Below, one piece after another: positions 1 to 7,135 of a stretch of 38,680 bases of DNA. The number at the start of each line of letters is the position of its first letter. Positions within the stretch are counted from its first letter, which is position 1. The stretch is from Burkholderiales bacterium RIFCSPLOWO2_12_FULL_65_40 (GTDB lineage: Bacteria > Pseudomonadota > Gammaproteobacteria > Burkholderiales > Burkholderiaceae_C). The translations under genes and the position numbers were made by a program. The stretch lies in assembly GCA_001770955.1 (NCBI GenBank), contig MESL01000022.1:1-38680 (forward strand), written 5' to 3'. Below the pieces are notes generated by a model. That model was not told the origin of the DNA. It saw nothing but the letters and a program-made list of their open reading frames with translations, and ran no database searches.

Positions 1-2
1 AT

Positions 3-239
3 GGGAGCTTTTGGCGTTCCCGGTATTCCATCGGGCTCCTGGTGATCGGGGCTGTTGCTGGCTACTTTCTATGGACCGAGCATCGCGCCCACCTGTCGCA
101 ATGGTGGCCCTACGCGATTTTGTTGCTTTGTCCGTTGATGCACGTTTTCATGCATGGCGGGCATGGCGGGCATGGCGGGCATGGCAATGATAAGAATGCC
201 GGGACATCGCAGCAAAACGACGATCAGCGCAGGAGCTAA
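3..239 (+). CDS. DUF2933 family membrane protein, 5' truncated by window edge
   Basis: The reading frame is open from the first bases of the window, so the true start lies upstream. An internal GTG at 42 is in frame, but conserved-looking residues (RSRYSIGLL) precede it. The visible part has two hydrophobic segments separated by TEHRAH, then a Met/His/Gly-rich tail with HGGHGGHGGHG. This pattern fits the DUF2933 family of small inner-membrane proteins often found in copper and silver resistance islands; the function is unknown and the His tail suggests metal binding (inference). The stop is followed by the ICMT-like gene at 245, whose ribosome-binding AGGAG overlaps the end of this gene, so the two are probably cotranscribed. 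Confidence 0.75.
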   Translation, partial: GSFWRSRYSIGLLVIGAVAGYFLWTEHRAHLSQWWPYAILLLCPLMHVFMHGGHGGHGGHGNDKNAGTSQQNDDQRRS

Positions 240-244
240 AAGCG

Positions 245-877
245 ATGAACCACTCTGGATCCTCTTACGGCCTGTGGCTGCTGGTGGCCATCAACGTCGC
301 CGTCTTCGCCATGTTCGCCTTCAGCTTCTTCAAGCCGGCCACCGCGCGCGACTGGCGCAGTTTTGGCGCGTTCACGGCGTTTATCGTTGCGCTGTTTGTC
401 GAGATGTACGGTTTTCCGCTGACCATCTACTTTATGTCCGGATGGTTGGGGCAAAAATTCCCTGGTGTGGACTTTTTGAGTCATGACGCCGGTCATCTCT
501 TGGAGCTGTTGTTTGGCTGGGGCGGCGATCCTCATTTTGGTCCATTCCACATCCTCAGCTACCTGTTCATTGGGGGCGGATTCTGGGTCCTGGCCGAAGC
601 ATGGCCTGTGCTTTACGAAGCCCAGCGCCATGGCCAACTCGCACAGTCTGGCCTCTACGCCCGCGTGCGCCACCCGCAGTACATCGGGTTCGTCTTGATC
701 ATGTTCGGCTTCCTGTTGCAATGGCCAACCATCCTCACCTTGCTGATGTTTCCTGTCATGTTGGTCATGTACGGCCGCTTGGCATTGACCGAAGAGCGCG
801 AGAGCGCGGTGCGATTCGGTCAGGCCTGGCAAGACTACGCAAGCCGTGTACCGCGTTTCATACCCAAGCTAGGCTGA
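245..877 (+). CDS. Isoprenylcysteine carboxylmethyltransferase (ICMT/PEMT)-like membrane protein
   Basis: A 210-residue polytopic membrane protein. Four to five hydrophobic stretches are visible. The C-terminal third has the signature of the ICMT / phospholipid methyltransferase fold: RHPQYIGF near residue 140, then a hydrophobic hairpin and an EER..FG..W..Y..RVPRF segment. In that fold these residues contact S-adenosylmethionine in the membrane. The substrate here is unknown. An AGGAG about ten bases upstream of ATG 245 fixes the start. Proteins of this kind recur beside DUF2933 and CopA genes in heavy-metal islands, so a role in copper stress is inferred from context only. Confidence 0.8.
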   Translation: MNHSGSSYGLWLLVAINVAVFAMFAFSFFKPATARDWRSFGAFTAFIVALFVEMYGFPLTIYFMSGWLGQKFPGVDFLSHDAGHLLELLFGWGGDPHFGPFHILSYLFIGGGFWVLAEAWPVLYEAQRHGQLAQSGLYARVRHPQYIGFVLIMFGFLLQWPTILTLLMFPVMLVMYGRLALTEERESAVRFGQAWQDYASRVPRFIPKLG

Positions 878-919
878 CAAAAGGCAGCTTGGGGAATATT
901 TCAACTGTCAAGGTGAATC

Positions 920-1198
920 ATGACCTCCATTGATTTGGTGATTGCTGGCATGACTTGCTCCATGTGCACGGCGCGTGTCACGCAAGCCTTGCGGGCCGTT
1001 GCCGGAGTAGGTGCTGTCGAAGTCGATTTGAAGGCGGGCACGGCACACGTCAAGACCGACTCTTCCCTTGCCCGACTTAATGGGGATCTCTTGATTCTTT
1101 CGCTGCAAGAAGCGGGATACTCCGCCCGCATCTTGCATTCGGGTGTACCCCATCTGTCCATCGCGCCAGTCAAGTCTGGTTGCTGTTGCAAAAGCTGA
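920..1198 (+). CDS. Heavy-metal-associated (HMA) domain protein, copper-chaperone-like
   Basis: A 92-residue soluble protein with a single ferredoxin-like HMA domain over residues 1-70. The metal loop is GMTCSMC (residues about 10-16), the CxxC type that binds Cu(I) or Hg(II). The usual domain is followed by an extra C-terminal tail ending in CCCKS, which could be a second thiol site. AAGGTG sits just ahead of ATG 920. It is one base from the next gene (stop at 1196-1198, cytochrome start at 1200), so the two are almost certainly translated together. A cytoplasmic or membrane-associated metallochaperone role is inferred from the family. Confidence 0.85.
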   Translation: MTSIDLVIAGMTCSMCTARVTQALRAVAGVGAVEVDLKAGTAHVKTDSSLARLNGDLLILSLQEAGYSARILHSGVPHLSIAPVKSGCCCKS

Positions 1199-1199
1199 C

Positions 1200-1706
1200 A
1201 TGCCCGACATCACCATGGGCAGAAGCCGGTTGAGGTTGGGTTTGGGGGGGCTCCTGGTGGTTCTGCTGATGGCCGCAGGCACATACGTGCTGGGTGCGCG
1301 GAGCCAGTCGGCACCCGATGGTTTGCGCCCCGATGATCCGCAGGTCGTGAATGCGGGAGCCCGCCTCTACACCCAGCATTGCGCCGCCTGCCACGGAACC
1401 CGTGGCCAAGGCCAGCCAGACTGGCGCGAGCGCGGCCCCGATGGCCTCCTTCCAGCCCCACCGCATGACGAGAGCGGTCACACCTGGCACCACCCTGACG
1501 CACAACTTTTCGCCATTACCAAATATGGGCTGGCGAAGTTGATCCAGCAGCCTGACTACCAGACCAACATGCCCATTTACGACGGTGTGTTGAACGATTC
1601 GGAAATCATTGCCGTGCTGTCATGGATCAAGGCACAGTGGCCCAAGGAAACCCAGGCACGGCACGATCAGGCCAACGCACAGTACCAAAAGTCGCTAAAA
1701 CGCTGA
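1200..1706 (+). CDS. Membrane-anchored c-type cytochrome
   Basis: A 168-residue protein. Residues 8-28 form a hydrophobic signal-anchor, followed by a periplasmic class I cytochrome c domain. The haem-binding motif CAACH is near residue 61, and a likely distal Met ligand is the Met of QTNMPIYDG near residue 123. The ATG at 1200 follows the preceding stop by one base; an upstream in-frame ATG at 1143 would overlap the HMA gene heavily and is not preferred. The neighbours suggest a role in copper-related redox chemistry, for example passing electrons to or from a periplasmic oxidase, but the partner is not visible in the window. Confidence 0.85.
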   Translation: MPDITMGRSRLRLGLGGLLVVLLMAAGTYVLGARSQSAPDGLRPDDPQVVNAGARLYTQHCAACHGTRGQGQPDWRERGPDGLLPAPPHDESGHTWHHPDAQLFAITKYGLAKLIQQPDYQTNMPIYDGVLNDSEIIAVLSWIKAQWPKETQARHDQANAQYQKSLKR

Positions 1707-1746
1707 ACGGTTTCTTCTGTTCAGAAACCCGTACCTATTCGTCACC

Positions 1747-1777
1747 AAAAAAAAGACCCGATGCGCTGGCATCGGGC
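1747..1777 (-). terminator. Rho-independent terminator of the tandem-repeat protein gene
   Basis: A perfect 8-bp stem, CCCGATGC / GCATCGGG (1757-1764 and 1769-1776), closes a 4-base loop. On the minus strand it is followed by a run of eight T (A run 1747-1754). It lies about 20 bases after the stop of the minus-strand gene ending at 1799, and may also stop leftward or rightward read-through between the two convergent units. Confidence 0.85.
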
Positions 1778-1798
1778 CGAAAGGGAACCGTGAAGCGA

Positions 1799-2140
1799 TT
1801 AGTTGATGTAGAGGTTCTCAAATTTTCCGCCTCGGTCATTGCGTATCTGCTGACGAGATGGGCTGGCTTGTGCACCCATATCGGTTTTCTCCACGATGTA
1901 GGGTGTTGGCGAATCTCCGTGCAGCATCTTGTCATGCACTTTCGGGTCAACCGGAGCCTTGGGAGTGTTCCGACCGTAGTCATCGGTTTTCTTCACGATT
2001 TGAGGTGTCGGTGCATCTCCGTGCAACATCTTGTCATGCACTTTCGGGTCGATCCGATCCTTGGCGGCATCGGCCAGGGACAGACCAGACAAGGTGACGA
2101 GGGCCATGGCCAGAGAAAGCTTTACGATTTTGGAGGTCAT
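1799..2140 (-). CDS. Periplasmic protein with two tandem copies of a DPKVHDKMLHGD repeat
   Basis: A 113-residue protein with an N-terminal signal peptide (MTSKIVKLSLAMALVTLSG, likely cleavage near Ala23). The mature part is two 34-residue repeats (residues about 30-63 and 64-97), each with the core DPKVHDKMLHGD.PTP.IV.KTD. Each core holds two His, one Met and several acidic residues, consistent with metal binding in the periplasm (inference). I do not recognise a named family. AAGGA lies seven bases ahead of ATG 2140. The gene is divergent from copA (2357) and probably shares its control region, which suggests copper-responsive expression. Confidence 0.75.
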   Translation of the reverse strand: MTSKIVKLSLAMALVTLSGLSLADAAKDRIDPKVHDKMLHGDAPTPQIVKKTDDYGRNTPKAPVDPKVHDKMLHGDSPTPYIVEKTDMGAQASPSRQQIRNDRGGKFENLYIN

Positions 2141-2240
2141 TTTGAAGTCCTTGCAATAAGAAGTGAAACCGGATTTCTTGCCTGTGCGAAGAGCACAAGT
2201 TGACTGTATGAAACCGCACCCAACAGGACGCTGACCACCG

Positions 2241-2258
2241 CATTACATTTTTTTCATC
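2241..2258 (-). promoter_or_regulatory. Degenerate CopR-like box between tandem-repeat gene and copA
   Basis: On the minus strand the 18 bases read GATgaaaaaAATGTAATg, matching 12 of 18 positions of the perfect palindrome at 5478-5495 in front of the cus operon. It lies in the 216-base divergent region between the periplasmic repeat protein and copA. A shared response regulator is inferred; one half of the palindrome is poorly kept. Confidence 0.35.
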
Positions 2259-2300
2259 TCGAACGCTGTGCCTTCCATTGGTGGAGGCGCACCGTCCGAC

Positions 2301-2325
2301 TTGACCTTTCCACCGTGACAGGTTC
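2301..2325 (+). promoter_or_regulatory. Possible CueR/MerR-type copA promoter element
   Basis: TTGACC at 2301 could be a -35 box and overlaps the ends ACCT...AGGT (2304-2307 and 2320-2323). This resembles the CueR operator at copA promoters, but the spacing is one base short of the enterobacterial site and no clear -10 box follows. It is a candidate only. Confidence 0.3.
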
Positions 2326-2356
2326 AACAAGAAGTCTGATTTAGGAGCCATCCGCC

Positions 2357-4855
2357 ATGCAAGCAAGCACACCCATTGTTTACACCTGCCCCATGCACCC
2401 CGAGGTGCGGCAGGACCACCCGGGGCGCTGTCCGAAGTGCCAGATGCACCTGGTGCCCGAGGGCGAAGTGTCCCATGGGCACCCGCATGACCATCGCGGC
2501 CATTCCATGCACCCTGCGGTGCCTGTGCCTGCGGACGCGCTAGGCGCCTCACAGCCGGAGTCGGGCGGCACGATCTACACCTGCCCAATGCACCCCGAGG
2601 TGCGGCAAGATTACCCGGGCCGCTGTCCAAAGTGCCAGATGCACCTGGTGCCCGAGGGCGAAGTGTCCCATGGGCACCCGCATGACCATCGCGGCCATTC
2701 CATGCACGCTGCTGAGCCTGTGCCTGCGAATGCACTAGGCACCACGCAGCCAGAGGCAAGCGGCACGATCTACACCTGTCCCATGCACCCGGAGGTGCGC
2801 CAGGACCACCCTGGCACTTGTCCCAAGTGCGGCATGACGCTGGAGCCCATCATTCCGCTGGATGAGGAAGACAACCATGAGCTTCTGGACTTCCAGCGGC
2901 GCTTCTGGTGGACGCTGCCGCTGACGGTCGTCGTGACCATTCTGGCGATGTTCGGCCACCGCCTCGGATGGTTTGACATGAAAGTGCAAACCTGGGTTGA
3001 ACTGGCGCTGTCGTTACCTGTCGTGTTCTGGACGGGCTGGCCCTTCTTCGTACGCGGTTGGCAGTCCGTTGTCCATCGCAGCCCCAACATGTGGACCTTG
3101 ATCGCTCTGGGAACGGGCGCGGCCTTTCTCTACAGCCTCGTGGCCACCGTGGCGCCGGGCGTTTTCCCCGATTCGTTCATCTCCCTGGGGCGTGTGGCGG
3201 TCTACTACGAGGCGACAGTGGTCATCATCTCGCTGACTATGTTGGGCCAGATCATCGAGTTGAAGGCCCGTTCGCAAACTTCTGCGGCCATCAAGGCGCT
3301 ACTCGGATTGGCACCCAAGACGGCACGTCGCATCAATGCGGATGGGGGCGAAGAAGACGTACCTCTGAACCATGTACACGTCGGAGACCTGCTGCGCATC
3401 CGCCCCGGCGAGAAAGTGCCGGTCGACGGCGTTGTGACTGAAGGCAGCAGTGCAGTCGATGAATCCATGCTGACCGGTGAGCCTGTGCCGGTGACCAAGC
3501 GCCCTGGTGACAATGTGATTGGCGCCACGATGAACACCAGTGGTGCCTTGGTGATGCGCTCCGAGAAAGTCGGTGCTGCCACGATGCTGTCGCAGATCGT
3601 TCAGATGGTGGCCAATGCCCAGCGCTCGAAGGCGCCCATGCAGCGCATGGCGGACGTGGTGGCAGGCAAATTTGTGGTCGTGGTGGTGCTCATCGCCATT
3701 GCCACCTTCTTTGTCTGGGGCTTGTTTGGTCCGGAACCTAGCTGGGTGTTTGGTTTGATTAACGCAGTGGCGGTGCTGATCATCGCGTGCCCTTGTGCGC
3801 TGGGGCTGGCCACGCCGATGTCGGTGATGGTGGCCACAGGGCGTGCCGCGACACAGGGAGTGCTGTTCCGCGATGCTGGCGCCATCGAGAAAATGCGCGA
3901 GGTGGACACGCTGATAGTGGACAAGACCGGGACTTTGACCGAAGGTAAGCCCGCTTTCGACACCGCAGTTGCCGCACCTGGCTTTACAGCGGACGAAGTA
4001 CTGCGCCTTGCGGCCAGTTTGGACCAAGGCAGCGAGCATCCTTTGGCAGAGGCCATCGTCAGCGCCGCACGCGACAAAGGTCTTGAACTAGTCAAACCCG
4101 TTGATTTCGAGTCCGGCAGCGGCATCGGCGTGCGCGGCATGATCGACGGGAAGCATCTGGTTCTGGGCAACACCGCCTTGATGCAGCTAGAAGGCGTGGC
4201 CACTGATGCGCTCAAGGTTGATGGCGAGCGTCTGCGCAGTGAAGGCGCCAGCGTGATGCATCTGGCCGTGGACCGGCAACTGGCTGGCATTCTGGCCGTT
4301 ACCGACCCCATCAAAGCCACCACGCGGGAAGCTATTCAAAATTTGCACGCCAGCGGCTTGCGCATCGTGATGGCAACTGGCGATGGCCTGACCACGGCCA
4401 AGGCTGTGGGTGCAAAACTGGGCATCGACGAGGTGCATGGCGAAGTCAAGCCCGCAGACAAGCTGGCGCTCGTGGAGCGGCTCCAGAAAGAAGGCCACAT
4501 TGTTGCCATGGCCGGCGATGGCATCAACGATGCGCCGGCGTTGGCAAAGGCCGACGTCGGTGTGGCCATGGGCACGGGGACCGATGTAGCCATGAACAGC
4601 GGCCAAGTCACGCTGGTGAAAGGCGATTTGCGCGGCATCACTGCGGCGCGCGACATCTCCATCAACACCGTCCGGAACATGCGCCAGAACCTGCTCTTCG
4701 CCTTCCTCTACAACGGCCTCGGGGTACCGATTGCGGCAGGCGTGCTGTACCCGTTCACCGGGTGGTTGTTGTCTCCGCTGATCGCGGCGCTGGCCATGAG
4801 CCTAAGTTCGGCCTCGGTGATCTTCAATGCGCTGCGCCTGCGTCGCGACCGTTGA
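2357..4855 (+). CDS. copA: Copper-translocating P1B-type ATPase with three N-terminal metal-binding units
   Basis: An 832-residue inner-membrane ATPase that exports Cu(I)/Ag(I) from the cytoplasm. The N-terminus lacks HMA domains and instead has three copies of the short heavy-metal-binding unit [18 protein letters not shown], starting at residues 9, 74 and 139. The first two are followed by a His-rich linker ([13 protein letters not shown]). The catalytic core is complete: TGEP actuator loop, intramembrane CPC at about 478-480, phosphorylated Asp522 in DKTGT, SEHP, and GDGIND near 720-725. AGGAG precedes ATG 2357 by nine bases. It heads a unit with the SRPBCC gene one base downstream. It could also be called CopF or SilP; substrate Cu+ versus Ag+ cannot be told apart from sequence. 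Confidence 0.95.
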   Translation: MQASTPIVYTCPMHPEVRQDHPGRCPKCQMHLVPEGEVSHGHPHDHRGHSMHPAVPVPADALGASQPESGGTIYTCPMHPEVRQDYPGRCPKCQMHLVPEGEVSHGHPHDHRGHSMHAAEPVPANALGTTQPEASGTIYTCPMHPEVRQDHPGTCPKCGMTLEPIIPLDEEDNHELLDFQRRFWWTLPLTVVVTILAMFGHRLGWFDMKVQTWVELALSLPVVFWTGWPFFVRGWQSVVHRSPNMWTLIALGTGAAFLYSLVATVAPGVFPDSFISLGRVAVYYEATVVIISLTMLGQIIELKARSQTSAAIKALLGLAPKTARRINADGGEEDVPLNHVHVGDLLRIRPGEKVPVDGVVTEGSSAVDESMLTGEPVPVTKRPGDNVIGATMNTSGALVMRSEKVGAATMLSQIVQMVANAQRSKAPMQRMADVVAGKFVVVVVLIAIATFFVWGLFGPEPSWVFGLINAVAVLIIACPCALGLATPMSVMVATGRAATQGVLFRDAGAIEKMREVDTLIVDKTGTLTEGKPAFDTAVAAPGFTADEVLRLAASLDQGSEHPLAEAIVSAARDKGLELVKPVDFESGSGIGVRGMIDGKHLVLGNTALMQLEGVATDALKVDGERLRSEGASVMHLAVDRQLAGILAVTDPIKATTREAIQNLHASGLRIVMATGDGLTTAKAVGAKLGIDEVHGEVKPADKLALVERLQKEGHIVAMAGDGINDAPALAKADVGVAMGTGTDVAMNSGQVTLVKGDLRGITAARDISINTVRNMRQNLLFAFLYNGLGVPIAAGVLYPFTGWLLSPLIAALAMSLSSASVIFNALRLRRDR
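2381..2770 (+). repeat. Two tandem 195-bp near-identical units inside copA
   Basis: Units 2381-2575 and 2576-2770 each encode one metal-binding unit plus a His-rich linker and differ at few positions over their first 130 bases. A third, diverged metal-binding unit follows without the linker. The near identity points to a recent in-frame duplication. Confidence 0.85.
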
Positions 4856-4856
4856 G

Positions 4857-5360
4857 ATGTCCACCTACTGCAAGCACAATGAAGCAACGGCAATCATCGC
4901 CGCCCCAGCCGAGACTGTGTTCGCGTTCATGGATGATCCTAGCCATCTCGGTGCACACATGGGGCGGCACTCTTTCGTCATGGGCGGCATTTACATGCGC
5001 ACGCAAACCGATGCTCGGGGAGGCCGGGCTGTGGGGTCCGTGATCCGCATGTCAGGCCGAATGTGGAGCCTAGAGTTCTCGTTGGAAGAGGCCGTTGTTG
5101 AACGTCGCAAGGGGCAGCGAAAAGTCTGGGAAACCCTCGGTGATCCACGCTTGTTGGTGATCGGGCGTTATCGCATGGGTTTTGAGGTGCAACCAACCGA
5201 TAGGGGGACGCAACTGCGAGTATGGATTGACTTCGACCTGCCCGCACGCGGGCTGCAGCATGGTTTTGGACGGATTCTCGGCAGTTTCTATGCCCACTGG
5301 TGTGTTCGGCAAATGGTGCGAGAAGCCGAGCGCACATTGATAAGCCGGATTCAAAAGTGA
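4857..5360 (+). CDS. SRPBCC-fold protein
   Basis: A 167-residue soluble protein whose pattern (NEATAIIAAPAETVFAFMDD at the start, alternating beta strands, C-terminal amphipathic helix REAERTLISRI) fits the START/SRPBCC ligand-binding fold. No catalytic residues can be assigned and the ligand is unknown. ATG 4857 is one base after the copA stop; a start at 4827 would overlap copA and is rejected. Its tight coupling to copA implies a role in the same response, perhaps membrane-lipid or metal-related, but this is inference. Confidence 0.75.
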   Translation: MSTYCKHNEATAIIAAPAETVFAFMDDPSHLGAHMGRHSFVMGGIYMRTQTDARGGRAVGSVIRMSGRMWSLEFSLEEAVVERRKGQRKVWETLGDPRLLVIGRYRMGFEVQPTDRGTQLRVWIDFDLPARGLQHGFGRILGSFYAHWCVRQMVREAERTLISRIQK

Positions 5361-5477
5361 AGTGCAACACTGAGGGCTTCAATCAATGTGGATGCGGTGT
5401 CACCTCGATAAGCGCGGATCACCGCGTTCCGAGCAGTGCTTCTGTGCATGCCATGGACGGCCCCAAGAAAATGATTT

Positions 5478-5495
5478 GATTACGCAAATGTAATC
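5478..5495. promoter_or_regulatory. Perfect palindrome, candidate CopR-type operator for the cus operon
   Basis: GATTAC-N6-GTAATC is a perfect 6-6-6 inverted repeat about 135 bases ahead of the DUF2789-cusCBA operon, in a 255-base stretch with no other gene. Response regulators of the CopR/CusR class bind inverted sites of this general form. No convincing -10 box is obvious, and the regulator genes are not in the window. Confidence 0.5.
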
Positions 5496-5615
5496 TGAGG
5501 CTCATCCTTCTATCAGGCCGGCCTGTCGAAAATGGCTGCATGGGATGGCGCTGCGGATCAAGCGCGTCGGGAGAACACGGCTGACACCGTGAAAAACACT
5601 GAGGGGATCAACGCG

Positions 5616-5861
5616 ATGGATTCAACCTACCACCGGTTCACCGAATTATTTCAACAACTGGGGCTTGCCGCTGACGCCCGGAGCATCCAGCACTTCCTGG
5701 AGCACCACAGCCCGCTCCATCCTTCCATCCGGCTGGAAAACGCGCCATTCTGGAGTCAGGCCCAATCGGCCCTGTTACGGGATGAGCTATTGCTGGATGC
5801 GGATTGGGCAGAGGTGGTTGACCAGTTGAATGCGGCCTTGCGTGGATCGAAAGGTAAGTGA
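5616..5861 (+). CDS. DUF2789 family protein
   Basis: An 81-residue, mainly helical soluble protein with the DUF2789 pattern: MDSTYHRFTELFQQLGL at the start, a central PFWSQAQSALLRDELLLDADW and a C-terminal WAEVVDQLNAAL. The function is unknown. ATG 5616 has GAGGGG nine bases upstream; in-frame ATG 5532 would add a 28-residue extension that does not look like the family. Its stop overlaps the cusC start (TGATG), so it is the first gene of the efflux operon. The operon position suggests expression under copper stress. Confidence 0.8.
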   Translation: MDSTYHRFTELFQQLGLAADARSIQHFLEHHSPLHPSIRLENAPFWSQAQSALLRDELLLDADWAEVVDQLNAALRGSKGK

Positions 5862-7135
5862 TGTCCAAGATACGGTTGAGGCTGTCCGTCGGCGCAGCAT
5901 TGCTGGCACTCGTATTTACCCAGGCAAGTTTCAGTCAAGAGGGGCGCATTGGCGCCCATCTGGAGGGGCTTTTGAATGCGGCGCGGGAAGGTAATCCAGA
6001 ATTTGCCAGCATGCAGTTCGAAGCCAATGCCGCCGCAGAACGAATTCTTCCTGCCGGCGCCTTGCCCGACCCCAAGTTCAGCATGGAATTGCGCGATATC
6101 ACCCGGATGGGTGAGCGCAACCCGACGCTGCTACCTGGGCGCGTGGGGAGTACTCGCTACATCTTTACACAGGAGCTGCCCTGGTTTGGAAAGCGGGACC
6201 TCAAGCGCGCTGCCGCCGCATTGCAGGCCGAGGCGGCGCGGGGGAAGTTGGCAGGCACCTGGAGTGAATTGGTCAGCAGGATCAAGACCACACATGCCCA
6301 GCTTTACTACCTGGAGCAGAACGAGCGGCTGACCCGGGAGATCCTGGACCTGATGGCCCGGCTGGAGAAGGTGGCCCAAGTGCGATATGGCAGTGGCCTC
6401 GCGGCACAGCAGGATGTCATTCGTGCGCAGTTGGAGCAAACCACCATGCGCAACGAATTGATTGCCCTCGACGCAGAGCGAAGTCAGTTGCAGGCCAGGC
6501 TAAAAGCGCTCGTGGGGCGCCCTGCCAGCGAGACGCTGGCTACGCCAGAGAGCATTCGCACACTTCCGGCGCCTGAGACCATGCGATTTGATGTCCTGGA
6601 ACAGCGTGCACGGTCCAGCAATCCGCTGCTGAGAACCGAGGAGTCACAAATCCAGGCTGCAGAAAAGAACCGTGAACTCACCTACAAGAACCGCTATCCG
6701 GACTTTGCGGTGGGGGTGTCACCCATCCAGTACGGTAAGTCGATCCGGGAATGGGAGTTGATGGTCGAGGTCACCATTCCCTTGCAGCAGGACACCCGGC
6801 GCGCACAGGAGCAGGAAGCACAGGCCATGCTGGATGCCGCCCGCTCGCGCCGCGAAGCGGCCACCAACCAGGTACTGGCGGATCTGTATGAAAACTTGGC
6901 GGGCCTGGATGCGGCTCGCCGTACGCTGGCGTTGACCACGGACAGCCTGCTACCCCAGTCGGAGCTGACGTTCCGGTCGGCTTTGGCAGGCTACGAATCG
7001 GGCAAGGTGGATTTCGCCACCCTGCTGGATGCACAGAGACAGATACGACAAGCCAAACTCAATCAAGTCAAAGCAGGAGTTGCAGCCCAGATGCGTCTGG
7101 CGGACATCGAGCGCATCGTGGGAGAAGATCTATGA
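5861..7135 (+). CDS. cusC: Outer-membrane efflux channel, TolC/CusC family
   Basis: A 424-residue outer membrane factor with an N-terminal signal peptide (cleavage likely after TQASFS, near residue 26). The two OEP repeats of long alpha-helices are visible (Ala/Glu/Gln/Arg-rich segments about 35-230 and 245-420), which form the trimeric periplasmic tunnel. No lipobox Cys is seen, unlike E. coli CusC. ATG 5861 overlaps the DUF2789 stop and the gene end overlaps the cusB start (ATGA), giving strict translational coupling. It should assemble with the next two gene products to move Cu(I)/Ag(I) out of the periplasm. A CzcC-like divalent role is less likely given CusA. Confidence 0.9.
   Translation: MSKIRLRLSVGAALLALVFTQASFSQEGRIGAHLEGLLNAAREGNPEFASMQFEANAAAERILPAGALPDPKFSMELRDITRMGERNPTLLPGRVGSTRYIFTQELPWFGKRDLKRAAAALQAEAARGKLAGTWSELVSRIKTTHAQLYYLEQNERLTREILDLMARLEKVAQVRYGSGLAAQQDVIRAQLEQTTMRNELIALDAERSQLQARLKALVGRPASETLATPESIRTLPAPETMRFDVLEQRARSSNPLLRTEESQIQAAEKNRELTYKNRYPDFAVGVSPIQYGKSIREWELMVEVTIPLQQDTRRAQEQEAQAMLDAARSRREAATNQVLADLYENLAGLDAARRTLALTTDSLLPQSELTFRSALAGYESGKVDFATLLDAQRQIRQAKLNQVKAGVAAQMRLADIERIVGEDL

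Noticed and set aside
2034..2759. Long minus-strand open frame opposite copA (241 codons)
   Set aside because: It lies antisense to the well-supported copA start and metal-binding repeats, has low-complexity composition repeated with the 195-bp units, and no family pattern.
2381..2770. The two tandem units considered as a CRISPR-like array
   Set aside because: Units are 195 bp, coding and in frame with copA; there are no short direct repeats with unique spacers anywhere in the window.
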